Shown here: positions 47,251-58,249 of the stretch, in pieces
Layout of the letters: each line of letters begins with the position of its first letter
Position numbering within the stretch: position 1 is the stretch's first letter
Notes under the pieces: generated by a model
The model's input: the letters and a program-made list of their open reading frames with translations, nothing else
Databases searched by the model: none
Told to the model about the DNA's origin: nothing
Assembly (NCBI GenBank): GCA_026214975.1
Contig: CM047809.1
Span: 31,841,977-31,905,976 of the forward strand
Direction of reading: 5' to 3'
DNA: 64,000 bases
From: Gentiana macrophylla
Taxonomy: Eukaryota > Streptophyta > Magnoliopsida > Gentianales > Gentianaceae
Program-made: the position numbers and the translations under genes

Positions 47251-48519
47251 AGCATATTATCAAGTAGGGACCATAAATAATAATTATGTTTTTTCATTTT
47301 TTTTTTATTTTCTTATAAAGTCTTCACAAAATGAGATTTCGAATTGAGTGTAAGGTTTTCATGTTTAAGTGTAGTCTATTTTGCTTCTTGGCTCTTTTAG
47401 TTGGGAATGAATTTACATTTTCTGCCTAATATAACATTTTAATGTGCAGTATTTAGCCAAAGTGTGGTGCCTGCGTCAATGGGTTCTTAACCAATTGTGA
47501 TAAAAGACAAATGTGATCGATAAAACGAGATACTTCTATAAAAAATTAGAGAAAATGGGAATGAAAGGCAGCTTCACAATAACTTATCTTTTTTTTTTGC
47601 AAGTCAATATTGACACTGAAGCACAATGGGTTCTTGAATGCTATGATGCGTGAGGATGAGTTTTGAACTCTTAGTGGATTCATATTCCTTATGGATGGTG
47701 TATTTATAGCAGTATTCACTTGATGGATTCAATTATGTCATAGTGGAGTGAGGCTGCTCTTATAAGATTTTATGGCATAAAATCTTTAGAGCTCTCATGA
47801 ATAACCAAGCGCAAGCATGACCAATTTGCCCAAAAATGCGTTCAACAACAAAATAATGGATTGCAAATCTCTGACAGACACTAAATAATGTTGGTTATTA
47901 GAAATTTTATATTTCACCAATAATTGTGTAGGCCATATATTGTCAATCTAAGTTTAATTCATAGTCCAAAAGACACCAAGCTTATTACGTTGTACCCGTA
48001 CAAATTCATCATTACTCTTTCCTTTTTTTGAATATTTTGAAATTTGTGGTTGTATTATATAAATATAATATTTCAAAATACTTTTACAAAAATTAGGAAA
48101 AATGGGAATCAAAGGCAACTTGGCAATAACTTATCTTATTTTCTTGTTGGGCGCGGGGGAGGGGGTATGACTGGTGGGGGGGTATGACCGGTGGGGTGTG
48201 TAGGATCGAACACAATAATTTATGGTTATTTAGTTTTTATTATTCAATAACATTGATGATCATTCACGCAATTGTACACCCTTATTTATTATTTGTTATC
48301 ATTTTCAGTTTCATTTATATATTTTTATTGTTCCATGCATTGATATTGGGTTTTTTGTGGAAAGGATTGAGTGACAAATAAAAAAAAAATTATGTAACAA
48401 TTGCTTATATATATTAGAGTCCTTCATCTATTTGAGATTTTATATATATTTAGAACCAATTGCTTATTGAAAGTGAACATTTTCATTAAACATATCATGA
48501 GTTCACATCTTCAAAATTA
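47251..48519. other. Helitron interior, AT-rich, no gene seen
   Basis: No coding region is recognised. An approximately 48-bp direct repeat (AAAATGGGAATGAAAGGCAG...AATAACTTATCTT) is present at 47542-47590 and 48088-48135. A short G-rich stretch lies at 48149-48200. The left interior (30940-32771) is likewise AT-rich with only short spurious ORFs. Confidence 0.5.
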
Positions 48520-48788
48520 CTCCTCTGTCCCAAAATATAAGTTACTTTAGCTCTTTTTGTTTGTCTCAAAAGATATGCCATTCTACATACAATGAAGCAT
48601 TATTACTCATTTATCTATCTTATCTCTAATTTAATAAAAATCCAACTACTTTTCAATACGTTAAAAATTTAATTAATGATAATTAAAAGAATATTTTAAA
48701 CATTTTTCTTTCAAATTCAATGCATTTAGTCATATTATTAGTTTTTGTAAAAACACCTAAAAAGACTTATATTTTGGCATGGAATAAG
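48520..48788. mobile_element. Stowaway-like MITE inside the Helitron
   Basis: The left end CTCCTCTGTCCCAAAATATA and the reverse complement of the right end, CTTATTCCATGCCAAAATAT, form a Stowaway-type inverted repeat. TA flanks both sides (48518-48519 and 48789-48790). Length is 269 bp and it is noncoding. Confidence 0.78.
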
Positions 48789-48806
48789 TATTTACTTTCT
48801 CATTCA

Positions 48807-48823
48807 CCGTGCATTATGCACGG
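48807..48823 (+). other. Helitron 3' terminal hairpin
   Basis: CCGTGCATTATGCACGG is a perfect 7-bp stem with a TTA loop, eight bases before the terminal CTAG. This is the usual Helitron 3' end signal for rolling-circle termination. Confidence 0.88.
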
Positions 48824-48835
48824 GTTTATGACTAG

Positions 48836-50240
48836 TAAGAGAATATTGTGAACAAAATAGTGTGCTGCATCAATTAGCAGCTGCTGGAACACCTCAGCAA
48901 AATAGGGTTGCTGAGAGAAGAAACAGGACCTTGAAAGAAGCAGGAAGGACTATGATTTGTGAAGCATTATTACCTCGAAAGATATTGAAATAAGCAATCA
49001 ATACAAAGATGCTATACACAAAATAGAACCTCATTGAACAAGAAGTCAAAGACACCTTATGAGATTTGGAATGGAAGGAAACCAAATATATCTTATTTCC
49101 ATCCATTTGGAAGCAAATGTTTTATTTTGAATCATAAGGAGCAATTGAAGACATTCCAACCAAAATCGATGAAGCAATCTTTTTGGAATACTCTTCTGTC
49201 AGCAAGGCATTCAGGGTACTGAACAAAAGGACTCTGAAACATGAAGAATCAATACATGTTGTATTTGATAAACCAAAGTTCACTGGTTTGGAGGATGAAG
49301 TATCAGAACCTGCTGAGAATCTCCAAGTCACTGATCCAGATTGTGTTGATGTTTTGGAAAGGATAAACGACTTAAAAGTTTCTGACTCTACCCCTCAAAG
49401 AACTCCGCTAAGAATACTCATCGATACAAAAAATCAGCGCTTCAAGGATCTGCTGAACCCCCTGTTGAAGCAACAACAGACCCTACTGAAGATGATGTTC
49501 CTGAGAACCAATCTAACCAAAATCTACATTGGTTAAGGGATCACACTGCTGAACAAGTTATTGGCAATATACAGCAAAGTGTAAGGACAATTGGAAGCTA
49601 TGTTTACTTGTTTTCTATCTCAAATAGAGCCTAAAGTTATTGAAGAAGCAATATCAGATCCGGATTGGATAATTGCTATGCAAGAAGAATTGAATGAATT
49701 TGAATGAAATCTAGTTTGGACGCTAGTGGAAAGGCATAATCATGGTAATATAATTGGAACAAAATGGGTATACAGAAACAAATTGGATGAATCTGGTACC
49801 ATTGTAAGGAATAAGGCCAGACTAGTAGCAAAAGGCTATTCTCAAGCTGAAGGAATAGATTTTGATGAGACATATGCCCCAGTTCCAAGATTAGAAGTTA
49901 TAAGATTATTCATGGCATATGCTGCTTACAAAAACTTCAAAGTATACTAGATGGATGTCAAGAGTGCATTTCTAAATGAGATTCTGGAAGAAGAGGTTTA
50001 TGTTCAGCAACCTCCTGGTTTTGAAGTTAAAGATCAAGAAGATAAAGTGTACAGACTCAACAAAGCACTTTATGGGTTGAAACAAGCACCAAGAGCATGG
50101 TATAAAACCCTATCTCAATTCTTGGTGGACAATGGTTTTACCAAAGGTACCATTGATAAGACGCTTTTCAGAATCAATGAAGGAGACAGCACCCTGTTGG
50201 TATAGATTTATGTTGATGACATAATTTTTGGTTCTAAAAA
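48836..50240 (+). pseudogene. Plus-strand SIRE pol, integrase C-half and RT (part 2)
   Basis: It resumes the integrase with LHQLAAAGTPQQNRVAERR, which carries the third catalytic residue (Glu), and KEAGRTMICEALLPR. After stops near 48990-49070 a linker frame at 49183-49536 follows. RT starts near 49650 (DPDWIIAMQEELNEFE), then [73 protein letters not shown] and YVDDIIFGSKN. Single stops at about 49706, 49948 and 50203 interrupt a mostly continuous frame. It ends at 50240, where an LTR begins, so the rest of RT, RNase H and any third ORF are deleted. Confidence 0.87.
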
Positions 50241-51384
50241 TGAATTTTAAGTTTAAATGATGAGTGCCGACTAGTCATTTATATAGAGAAAAGGCAAAAA
50301 GATGTCTAGATCAAATGTATAGGCTTATTAGAGTTTGATCTTTGTGTAGGTTTGATCAAACAAGATCAGAAGGAGGTCACCGACTTTATCAAAGAGACTG
50401 TCTGTGTCGATGAGACTAGAATATGAACTCATCAAGTCAAGACCGAATGCCGAGGTGCAAACTCGCTTATCAAAGCTAAGGGATCAATCTTAGTACTTAA
50501 AGTCAAGGATATTGAATCAGAATTTAGGCAAGTCTGTGATGACCTAAACTGATTACATATACCTTGTGTACAAGGTCTAAGTTCCACAAGATTAATTGGT
50601 GTTTGGAACTTAGTTATGTTTAAAATGGTGTACTCTAACTTCACAATAAAAAGTTAGATAGAAGACAGTCAGCTGAAGTGCTTTATAAACACAAAGAAAC
50701 TTCGACGGTGATCGACATGCATTTCAAAGAGCCTACACACACAGGAACCTGCTGAATGTAAATCTTGATTTAATCAAAGGTTACATTGGAAGATTACAAG
50801 GATAAGGATGGATTACAAGCCTTGATATTGTCGACAAATCAATGGCCAAGATTAAAAGAACATTGGAAGAATTCTGAGGGTTAACCAATGGACACAAGTC
50901 AATGGGTGGACAGACAGGAAACTATCAAAAAGTAAACCGACAATGTCAGTACTATGTATAGGGACAGAATGCAAGTCAGAATGGGGACAAATCTAAAACG
51001 GCTATGTTTGAATTTCAAACATAAGTCACAGAAATCCTACCTACAAATAGAGGACTCCTGATTCAGATACAAGTGATGAAAGGTGATGAAAAACAATAAT
51101 CTATCTTAAGCTATCATGTTTATAATCAAGAAAATCACCCTGCTGACATTCACAGAGCTTAAAGCTACTGATCCAGAAAATTCTTCAAGTGTAACCTGCT
51201 ATCAAGTTACATCAAGTTTACACACTTGAAGATATCAAGCTGCTGATCATTTCATCCTGATCAGCTGTTGACAGTTGAATAATTCACTTGATTCAAACTT
51301 TCTTTTACAAGAAACCTGCTGAAGACAGAGAAGCAGTTAGGTGTCAAGAACTGTTGGTTGTGGTGAAGCTGGTGAAGAGTCAAT
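50241..51384 (+). repeat. SIRE-type LTR (plus orientation), first part
   Basis: It starts TGAATTTTAAG with a diverged terminus, then matches the reverse complement of the other SIRE LTRs (AATGATGAGTGCC, AAAAGATGTCTAGATC). It runs to the Athila insertion at 51385 and resumes at 62835. The two parts together are about 1694 bp, the length of the other LTRs. It is probably the 3' LTR of the plus-strand body at 30046/48836, fused by an internal deletion. Confidence 0.8.
51380..51384 (+). other. Target-site duplication TCAAT (left copy)
   Basis: TCAAT at 51380-51384 and 62830-62834 flanks the Athila element inside the SIRE LTR. Confidence 0.88.
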
Positions 51385-52969
51385 TGTTAAGGCCATATTT
51401 ATATGATTATTAAGGGTGTATTTCATTATTATTTTCCCCACATTTGCATAATTTACATGAGAATTAAGGGTTTAAGTGTAATTATTTAATAAAGATGATT
51501 TTAAGAGGGTTGTATGCAAAATTGATGATTTTAAGTGTTGATTTAATGGAATTATTATTATTTGGATTTTATTACATTTTTGCATTGTTTATTTATCATG
51601 TAGGTGTTGATTTTCGAGTGCCATAAGTGGATAAATAAAGCTCAAGTCGAATTATTCAAGATAGAGTTGGAATTGGCTTGAAGAAATTGGATAAAGATGA
51701 TGAAATCCGACCTCAAAGATCTTGGACGAAGCGTTAAATGCGGCGTCCATTCCGGACGGGCGTTTGATAAAGTGGACGAAGCGTCGGAATTGTGTTTTAC
51801 ATTCGAGAGTTCGACGGAGGATGAACGAGCGCCTACTCGGCGTCCAGCATTCCGACGGGCGTCCCACAAGACCACGAGCGTCCGTTGCCGACTTAACCCT
51901 AACCGACTCAAATTCCTATAAATAAAGCGGCAGCCCCAACCCTAATTCATATACCACATAATTGAGATCGCAAATTCACCAAAAAGCTGCGGCCAGAGAA
52001 CCCTAATTTCACAGAGATGCAAATCTCCCAACCAACAATCATCTTCAACATGATTGTTGGCTAAAAGCCTTGCAGTGGGTCGACGGAGGAAGCCTATCAA
52101 CAACCAAACCAACTAGAGGAGTTCGATGCTTATGTTTAGTGAGTCTAATTCATAGTTTTTCATTACTTTGGATCTGTTTTATGTTGTTTAAGTTTTATTG
52201 AATTAAGATTTGATGAAACGATCTATGATTATTTTATGCTTGAATCAATATATGAAAGTATGTTTATTTGAGTTTGATTTTATTCAAAGTAATGCATCTA
52301 ATTGTGTTGTAAGAGATTATGCATGATTAGTTGAGTAAAAGTTTGGAAACAATCTCGTGATTTTGTTTTGATTGCATGTTTAGTTTGTTTGAAAAGATAA
52401 ACGAAACCCTAGAATTTGATTGAAGATACTTAATTGAATTCGTGAATAAATCACTACTAAAAACTATGTCTTTTTAATCACCATCTAGTTGGGATTGTTG
52501 GTTGATAGGTGGAATCTAGTTGCCTTGCTGTGTTTTCCTTTAATTGTTTGAATTAAATCGTTTAGATTAAGTTTAGTTTAAGTTTTAGTTTTATAAACCC
52601 TAATTTCCTGCTGTTTTTCTGCAATTTTCTGTTCCGATTCGTAGTTGGGCGCCGTCCGCAATAGCGAGCATCCCGTCCGTTAGATTCCGTTTTGACGCCG
52701 CTCACCAAAAAGTGAGCGCCGTCTGGCAACTTTCTGCTTTTCTTATCTTTCTTGCTTGTTTTTACTCTTGTTTTAGTTTTAATTCTTAGGTTTAGGTTTT
52801 AGTTATTTTCACTTTAGTTTAGATAGATAATTGTGACATAATTGATATAGATTTATATTCGAATCCGATAAACATTCCACTCCCTTAGGACGACCCGTAA
52901 ACATCCTATACTACGATCCTTATACTTGGGGTGTTTCGGTTTATAAATTTAAAACACGTTTTACGAACA
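51385..52969 (+). repeat. 5' LTR of Athila
   Basis: This 1585-bp copy has a TATAAATA box at 51917-51924. It matches 61241-62829 except for clustered differences where CAG becomes CG or CGA (51800-51880) and in the 52650-52735 stretch. Confidence 0.93.
51917..51924 (+). promoter_or_regulatory. TATA box of the Athila 5' LTR
   Basis: TATAAATA is conserved at 61775-61782 in the 3' LTR, followed by AAGCGGCAGCC in both. Confidence 0.6.
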
Positions 52970-52974
52970 AGTTT

Positions 52975-52991
52975 TTGGCGCCGTGCCGGGA
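52975..52991 (+). promoter_or_regulatory. Athila primer-binding site
   Basis: TTGGCGCCGTGCCGGGA, five bases after the LTR, is one deletion away from the TGGCGCCGTTGCCGGGGA site typical of Athila elements. Confidence 0.75.
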
Positions 52992-53674
52992 GTCGGTAAC
53001 GGTTGTCGGATTCTTCTAGTGCAATTTTTATTTCGGTACTATTTTTTTTTAGGTAATAATCTAATTGCTACGTTTTATTTTCATTTTTATTTTTGTTTTT
53101 ATTTTTATTTTTATTTTATTTCACTTTATCCTAGTTTAGATTTTCGATTTTATAAATTTGATTTTAATTATTTTAGTTTTTATTTATTTATTTTATGTTA
53201 TTGGTCGCATTAGATTTTTATTAGTTTAGAAGCCTTAGATTTTAGATCGTATAAATATATTGCCTTAATTATTACTATTTTAGGTTTTTATTTTCTTTCC
53301 TGCTATTCTTTTCTGTATCTGTTTCGTTTTTCAGTTTTTAAACGGGCGTCCATCCTTTCGCACGCCCGTCTGTTCTAAAATCTTCTTTCTCGCATCGTTT
53401 AAGTGATCAGACGGCGTCTGAACTACCAAACGCTTCGTCCAAACCTCTAAACACCCGTTTCTCCCCAATCGTCTTCGAACGCCGATTCGATGATCTCAAC
53501 AGCGTCCACTTCGAATTTCCTCAACGAGCAGCGTTCACTTATACTCTTGAACGCCGATTCACTCTCTTCAATTGACACTTCTTTTTCTTTTCTCCTCTAA
53601 ACCATCTAATCTTTTCTAAACCTATTCTAATCAACCCCAAAGGGTTGATTTCTTTCTTTCCTTTCTTCCGGTTT

Positions 53675-55527
53675 ATGCAAACGAGAAGTAAGAAGGACCT
53701 CTCATCTTTGATCCTGAGCCCGAACGATCTATCCTTAAGAGAAGGCTTCTCCGATTTGGACAAAATGGCGGATCAAGATCCACCAATTCCAAATCCACGA
53801 CCCCCAAGCTCGATTAAATTTGCTCCTTCAACAGATGCAAGCTCTGCGGCAAGAATAAATGAATCGACAAGGTGGCATAAATCAACAACTTCAACAATTT
53901 AGACAAAACCGAATTAATCAATCGAACCAGACCCCTACACTCCATATCTAAACCAAGATTTTCTCGAGGACATAGACTGTCGTCCTCCCGACATGGGAGG
54001 AGCGAACTTTGATCTAAAGAACGGAGTAGTTGCTCTAGTTCGAATAGCTCTTTCCATGGCACTGCTCAGGAAGATCCACACGACTTCTTGTCCACATTCG
54101 TACAAATCTGTGAAGCAGGCCATTATCCTGGTGTTGATTCTGAGATCGTAAAGTTAAAGCTATTTCCTTTTGCTTTGAAAGGTGAAGCAAGCAGATGGTT
54201 TAAGTCGTTAGCACATCATTCCCTCCATACATGGAATGATGTCAAAAGAGCCTTCGCTCTTAAGTGGGTTTCACCAGGCAAGATTATGGAGATGAAACGG
54301 GAAATAGCTACGTTTGAGCAGTTGGAGGATGAGACTGTTGGCAAGGCTTGGGATAGATTGAATCTTTTGATGAGAAAGTGCCCCAATAACGGATATGATA
54401 GACATGAGTTGTTGGAACTATTCTACAGAGGTGTCTCTCAACCTAATAGAGACTATCTTGACTCCACAGCTCATGGATCCTTCTTAGGGGAGGTGATGAG
54501 GCCGCCTTATAGAGTGGCTGAGACAATAGCCAAGAACAATATGTGGTCGACTCCTAAGAAGACCAATATTGTTAAGAAAGAAGGTACCGTAAGCAATCCT
54601 GATACACAACTGTTGGTTGCTCGATGGAATTGATAAGCAAGCGGTTGGCCAATCTTGAGATCAACCTTGATTCAAATTATCTTGAAACACAGCAGGGGGA
54701 GATGACGGAGGAGGTAAACTTAATGGATAATCAAAACCAACCCTTCCGAAACTTCAACCGTAACTGCAACTAAACTATTCAGATTTCAAAGACAAAACTT
54801 CAATCAAGCCAAGTTACCACTGGACCTTCAAATTCGAATTCTTTCAACTCGAACTATCAAAGGCCGCCTCGAACTCCCAGAGGCCCCAAGGTGGCTGGAA
54901 TCAAACTCGTAACAATAATCATACCACCTCATGTGTCCTCAACACAAATTCGATGAGTGGTAGACATGGTGAAGACTCATCTACTAGTGTTAAAGCAATT
55001 GAGAGACAAGTTGGTCGGATGGCGGACCGACAAGCAAGCGAGACCTCACGGTAAACTTCCGAGTTATACCGAGAGAAATCCAAAGTCGATGTGAATGTTT
55101 GCACCGCCATTACACCTCGGTGGGAGTATGGGCAAGAAGAGGAGTTGAACGCAGTAACTCTAAGAAGTGGTAAGAAGGCTGGACCCGGCAAGATGTCGGA
55201 AGCGAGTAGCCCTCTCCCGACGCCATGAGTTCGGAGGGAAATCGAAAATCACATGCCGAAGAAAGCAACGATGAGGAGCTTAGTGACAATTCTTCGGAGG
55301 ATGAAAATAATTCTGATGATGAGGAGAGAAAGGAAAGTCAAGGGGCAGTACCCCTGACTAAGAAAAAGGAAGAGAAGTTTGTGAGATGGAAGGATAAGGA
55401 GGATGAGGCGATAAGGAATCAAGCTACAGGGAATGATAAAGCCCTTCCTTATCCACCAAAAGGAAAGAAAGCCCTCACTAACGACAAGCGTTATCTTTGG
55501 AGTGAGAGAGGATACTTAGGACACTAA
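53675..55527 (+). pseudogene. Athila gag, frameshifted
   Basis: The start is taken as the ATG at 53675 (MQTRSKKDLSSLILSP), after a leader of about 680 bp (52992-53674) that is T-rich and noncoding. A frame change near 53900 precedes the gag domain at 54088-54633: FPFALKGEASRWFKSLAHHS, WNDVKRAFALKW, LLELFYRGVSQPNRDYLDST. The tail (54650-55527) is broken and ends with an acidic stretch (NDEELSDNSSEDENNSDDEE) and a Lys-rich stretch. It would form the particle shell. Confidence 0.83.
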
Positions 55528-55729
55528 AGTGAGTATGCCCTTAGTGAGGTATTGTCTCAAAATGCCTAAATGTACTAAGTATCTTAAAGAATTCAGTGGG
55601 AGCAAGAGAAAGCTTCAGGATGGTCAAGAAGTGTTTCGAGAAGATTGCGCAATGGTTTCACAAAAAGTCATTTGTTAGCGAGGTGACCACTGGCAGAGAC
55701 CTTCAATATCTTGCGAGATTGAAGGCCAT

Positions 55730-56575
55730 TTGTTCGAAAATGTCTTATGCGACTCAGGGGCCTCTATTAATGTGATGCCATTAAATGTATGCAAGAAGCT
55801 CGGGCTAGACAAAAGAATGCGAGAACGCCCGATTTCTCTTCAGATGGTAGACAAATCTAGTCGTACTGCAGCCGGTTGTGTAGCTAATGTTCTCCTTCAA
55901 ATTGAACATTTAGTCTTCCCTACCGACTGGGTTATTCTAGACTATCCACCTGATAAGGAGATGCCTCTAATTCTAGGCCGAACCTTTTTAGACACTTCTA
56001 ACGCTCTCATCGACTTCTGCAAAGGACAAATTACCCTTAGAGTCGATGACACATCTGTCACCTTCACACGAGGGACACATCCTGAAAGAGCCGTAATTGA
56101 TGAAATATCATTTGTCGAAGCCATATATGAGGACGGAGGAGATGCCTATTATGAAGATGCAATGGAGCTTACAGAGATAGGTGTTTTTGAAGTCATGGAC
56201 ATTGAGGATCCGGCTGACTGCGGACCGTCTTCTAATTCATTTCCAGCCGTAGGCATTGACGAGTCATCTTCACTCGCTTATGCTGAGCCTGCTATTGAGT
56301 TAGAAGCATGGAGATGCACAGCAACAAACGATGATTTCAAAGAACTGAGTCAGGAAGACTTCATCCCTGGTGAAGAAGAAGCTCTGATGGGTAGTTGGGA
56401 CGAGGTAGAGTTTTGGAGAGAAGCTACTCATTGGGAAGTAGATGATTGGGAGGAGGCGGCGAAAGAGCTTAAAGATGAAGAGTTAAGAAAAATGATCGAT
56501 CACAAGAAAAAGGAAGCAAGTGTTGACCGGAGGATTCCGATGGATGATTTGATCCAAGCACCTTTCTCGGGTTGA
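55730..56575 (+). CDS. Athila aspartic protease and linker (open 281 codons)
   Basis: The frame carries the protease active site LCDSGASINVMPLNVCKKLG and the second strand LILGRTFLDTSNALIDFCKG. The flap region is poorly defined. After about residue 125 an acidic linker follows (EDGGDAYYEDAMELTEIGVF) and leads to RT. The frame is part of the gag-pol polyprotein, so its first Met is not a true start. A stop at 56573-56575 ends it before RT. Confidence 0.85.
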   Translation: MFENVLCDSGASINVMPLNVCKKLGLDKRMRERPISLQMVDKSSRTAAGCVANVLLQIEHLVFPTDWVILDYPPDKEMPLILGRTFLDTSNALIDFCKGQITLRVDDTSVTFTRGTHPERAVIDEISFVEAIYEDGGDAYYEDAMELTEIGVFEVMDIEDPADCGPSSNSFPAVGIDESSSLAYAEPAIELEAWRCTATNDDFKELSQEDFIPGEEEALMGSWDEVEFWREATHWEVDDWEEAAKELKDEELRKMIDHKKKEASVDRRIPMDDLIQAPFSG

Positions 56576-56639
56576 GCCTCGGGAAGATGAGGTGTTCTCT
56601 TCACAACCACTTCAAGCTCATAAAGAGAAAGGTGGCCCG

Positions 56640-57683
56640 TTAAAGTCTAGTATTGAGCAACCACCTACTTGATTTAGAGCTTAAACCGCTTCCAAAACAC
56701 CTTAAGTATATCTTTCTTAAGGATGGAGATAAATTGCCTTTGATCATTTCTTCAAACTCGACCAAGAGCAAGAAGCACAGATTGATAGAAGTGCTTAAGA
56801 AAAACATCCTCGCGTTCGGTTGGCAAGTGGGTGATATCCGAGGATCGGCCCGGACATATGCATGCATAAAATCCGAGCGGAGGAAGGCGCTAAAAGGTAA
56901 GACAACCTCGGCCGGGTCAATCCGCATATGCAAGAGGTTGTCAAGAAGGAGGTTATAAAGTGGCTTGACATGGGAATCATCTATGCAATCGCCGATAGCG
57001 AGTGGGTCACCCTACTCAAGTTGTGCCAAAGAAGGGCGGTATTACGGTTGAAAGGAATGAAAAAGGGAGGAAGTTGCCCTACGTCTAGTGTGATCGCTCT
57101 GAGTCTGTATTGACTATCGTGAGATCGAATGAGGTTCTTGCCAAAGATCACTTCCCTTACCCTTCATTGACCACTTATTGAAAGACCGAGTGGTCACAAG
57201 TATTATTGTTTTCTCGGTGGATACTCTGGTTACTTCCAGATAGCCATCGACCCCAATGACCAAGAGAAGACAACGTTTACATGTCCATCTGGTACTTTTG
57301 CTTTTCGTAGAATGCCATTCGGTCTATGCAATGCACCCGCGACTTTTCAACGGTGTATGTTGGCCATTTTTGATGGACTTGTTGAGCAATGCATGGAAGT
57401 CTTCATGGACGACTTCTCAGTCTACGGCGATAGTTTTGATGAAATCTTAAAAAACCTAGATATGGTACTCCAACGGTGTGTTGAGAAAAATCTGGTGCTT
57501 AACTGGGAGAAATGCCATTTTCTAGTTGATGAAGGAATAGTTTTGGGACATAAGGTGTCCAATGATGGTATTCAAGTTGATAAGGCTAAGGTCGAAGCCA
57601 TTGAAAAGATGACGTACCCAAAAGCAAAGAAAAGAGGTACGAGGTTTTCTAGGACACGTTGGCTTCTACCGGCGTTTCATTAG
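56640..57683 (+). pseudogene. Athila reverse transcriptase, frameshifted
   Basis: The N-terminal part is at 56653-56958 (LELKPLPKHLKYIFLKDGDK, then AFGWQVGDIRG). After frame changes comes RMPFGLCNAPATFQRCMLAI, and the catalytic FMDDFSVYG near 57403-57429, which is F-M-D-D in place of Y-V/M-D-D. Thumb: CVEKNLVLNWEKCHFLVDEG, then LGHKVSNDGIQVDKAKVEAI. The segment 57100-57250, around the first catalytic Asp, is disrupted. Confidence 0.87.
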
Positions 57684-58200
57684 AGACTTTTCTACGATTG
57701 CCAAGCCTTTATCAAATCTCTTGAAAGAAGATGTAGATTTCTTGTTCGATCGAAGTGCAAAGAAGCTTTCAATTGTCCGAAAGACAAGCTTATCGATGCC
57801 CTATTTTAGTAGCACCGACCGACCAAGCCTTTCGAGTTGATGTGCGATGCCTCTAATTACGCCGTGAAAGCGCAGTTTTAGGTCAAAGAGTTGATAAAAG
57901 GTTCAGGCCCATCTATTATGCGAGTCGTACCTTGAACCCGGCTCAATGCAATTATACTCACGATCGAGAAGGAATTCTTAGCCGTCGTCTTTGCCATTGA
58001 CAAGTTTAGAAGCTATCTTCTAGGGTCTCAAGTGATTGTATGGACAGATCATGCGACTTTACGCTACCTTATGGATAAAGCGGATGCAAAACCAAGGTTA
58101 CTTAGATGGATTTTAATTCTACAAGAGTTTGACCTTGTGATTAAAGATAAGAAAGGTAGTGAGAATATTGTGGTGATCATTTATCTCGCTTAGTAAATGA
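57684..58200 (+). pseudogene. Athila RNase H, frameshifted
   Basis: [20 protein letters not shown] and [16 protein letters not shown], then [20 protein letters not shown], mark the RT-linked RNase H. The first third (57684-57900) changes frame several times. The frame ends with a stop near 58193, just before the integrase region. Confidence 0.82.
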
Positions 58201-58249
58201 GGGTGCGTAAAATCACAATGATATAGGCATTGATTTTCCAACCGAGCAA

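Larger units (their letters stand above)
30922..48835 (+). mobile_element. Helitron (non-autonomous) interrupted by a SIRE element
   Basis: It starts TCTATATATAATATATGG and ends with CTAG, inserted between A (30921) and T (48836) without duplication. A 7-bp stem with 3-nt loop (CCGTGCA-TTA-TGCACGG, 48807-48823) lies 8 nt before the terminal CTAG. The surrounding integrase gene joins precisely across the insertion, and the uninterrupted paralogue at about 41745-41760 has the empty site GTTATAAGAG. Without the nested SIRE element the Helitron is about 4.1 kb. No Rep/helicase or RPA ORF is visible. It holds a minisatellite, a Stowaway (48520-48788) and AT-rich DNA of unknown origin. Confidence 0.88.

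Noticed and set aside
51642..51925. Overlapping ORFs on both strands in the Athila LTR (and copies at 61498-61783)
   Set aside because: They are LTR sequence, frames differ between the two copies, and no domain is seen.
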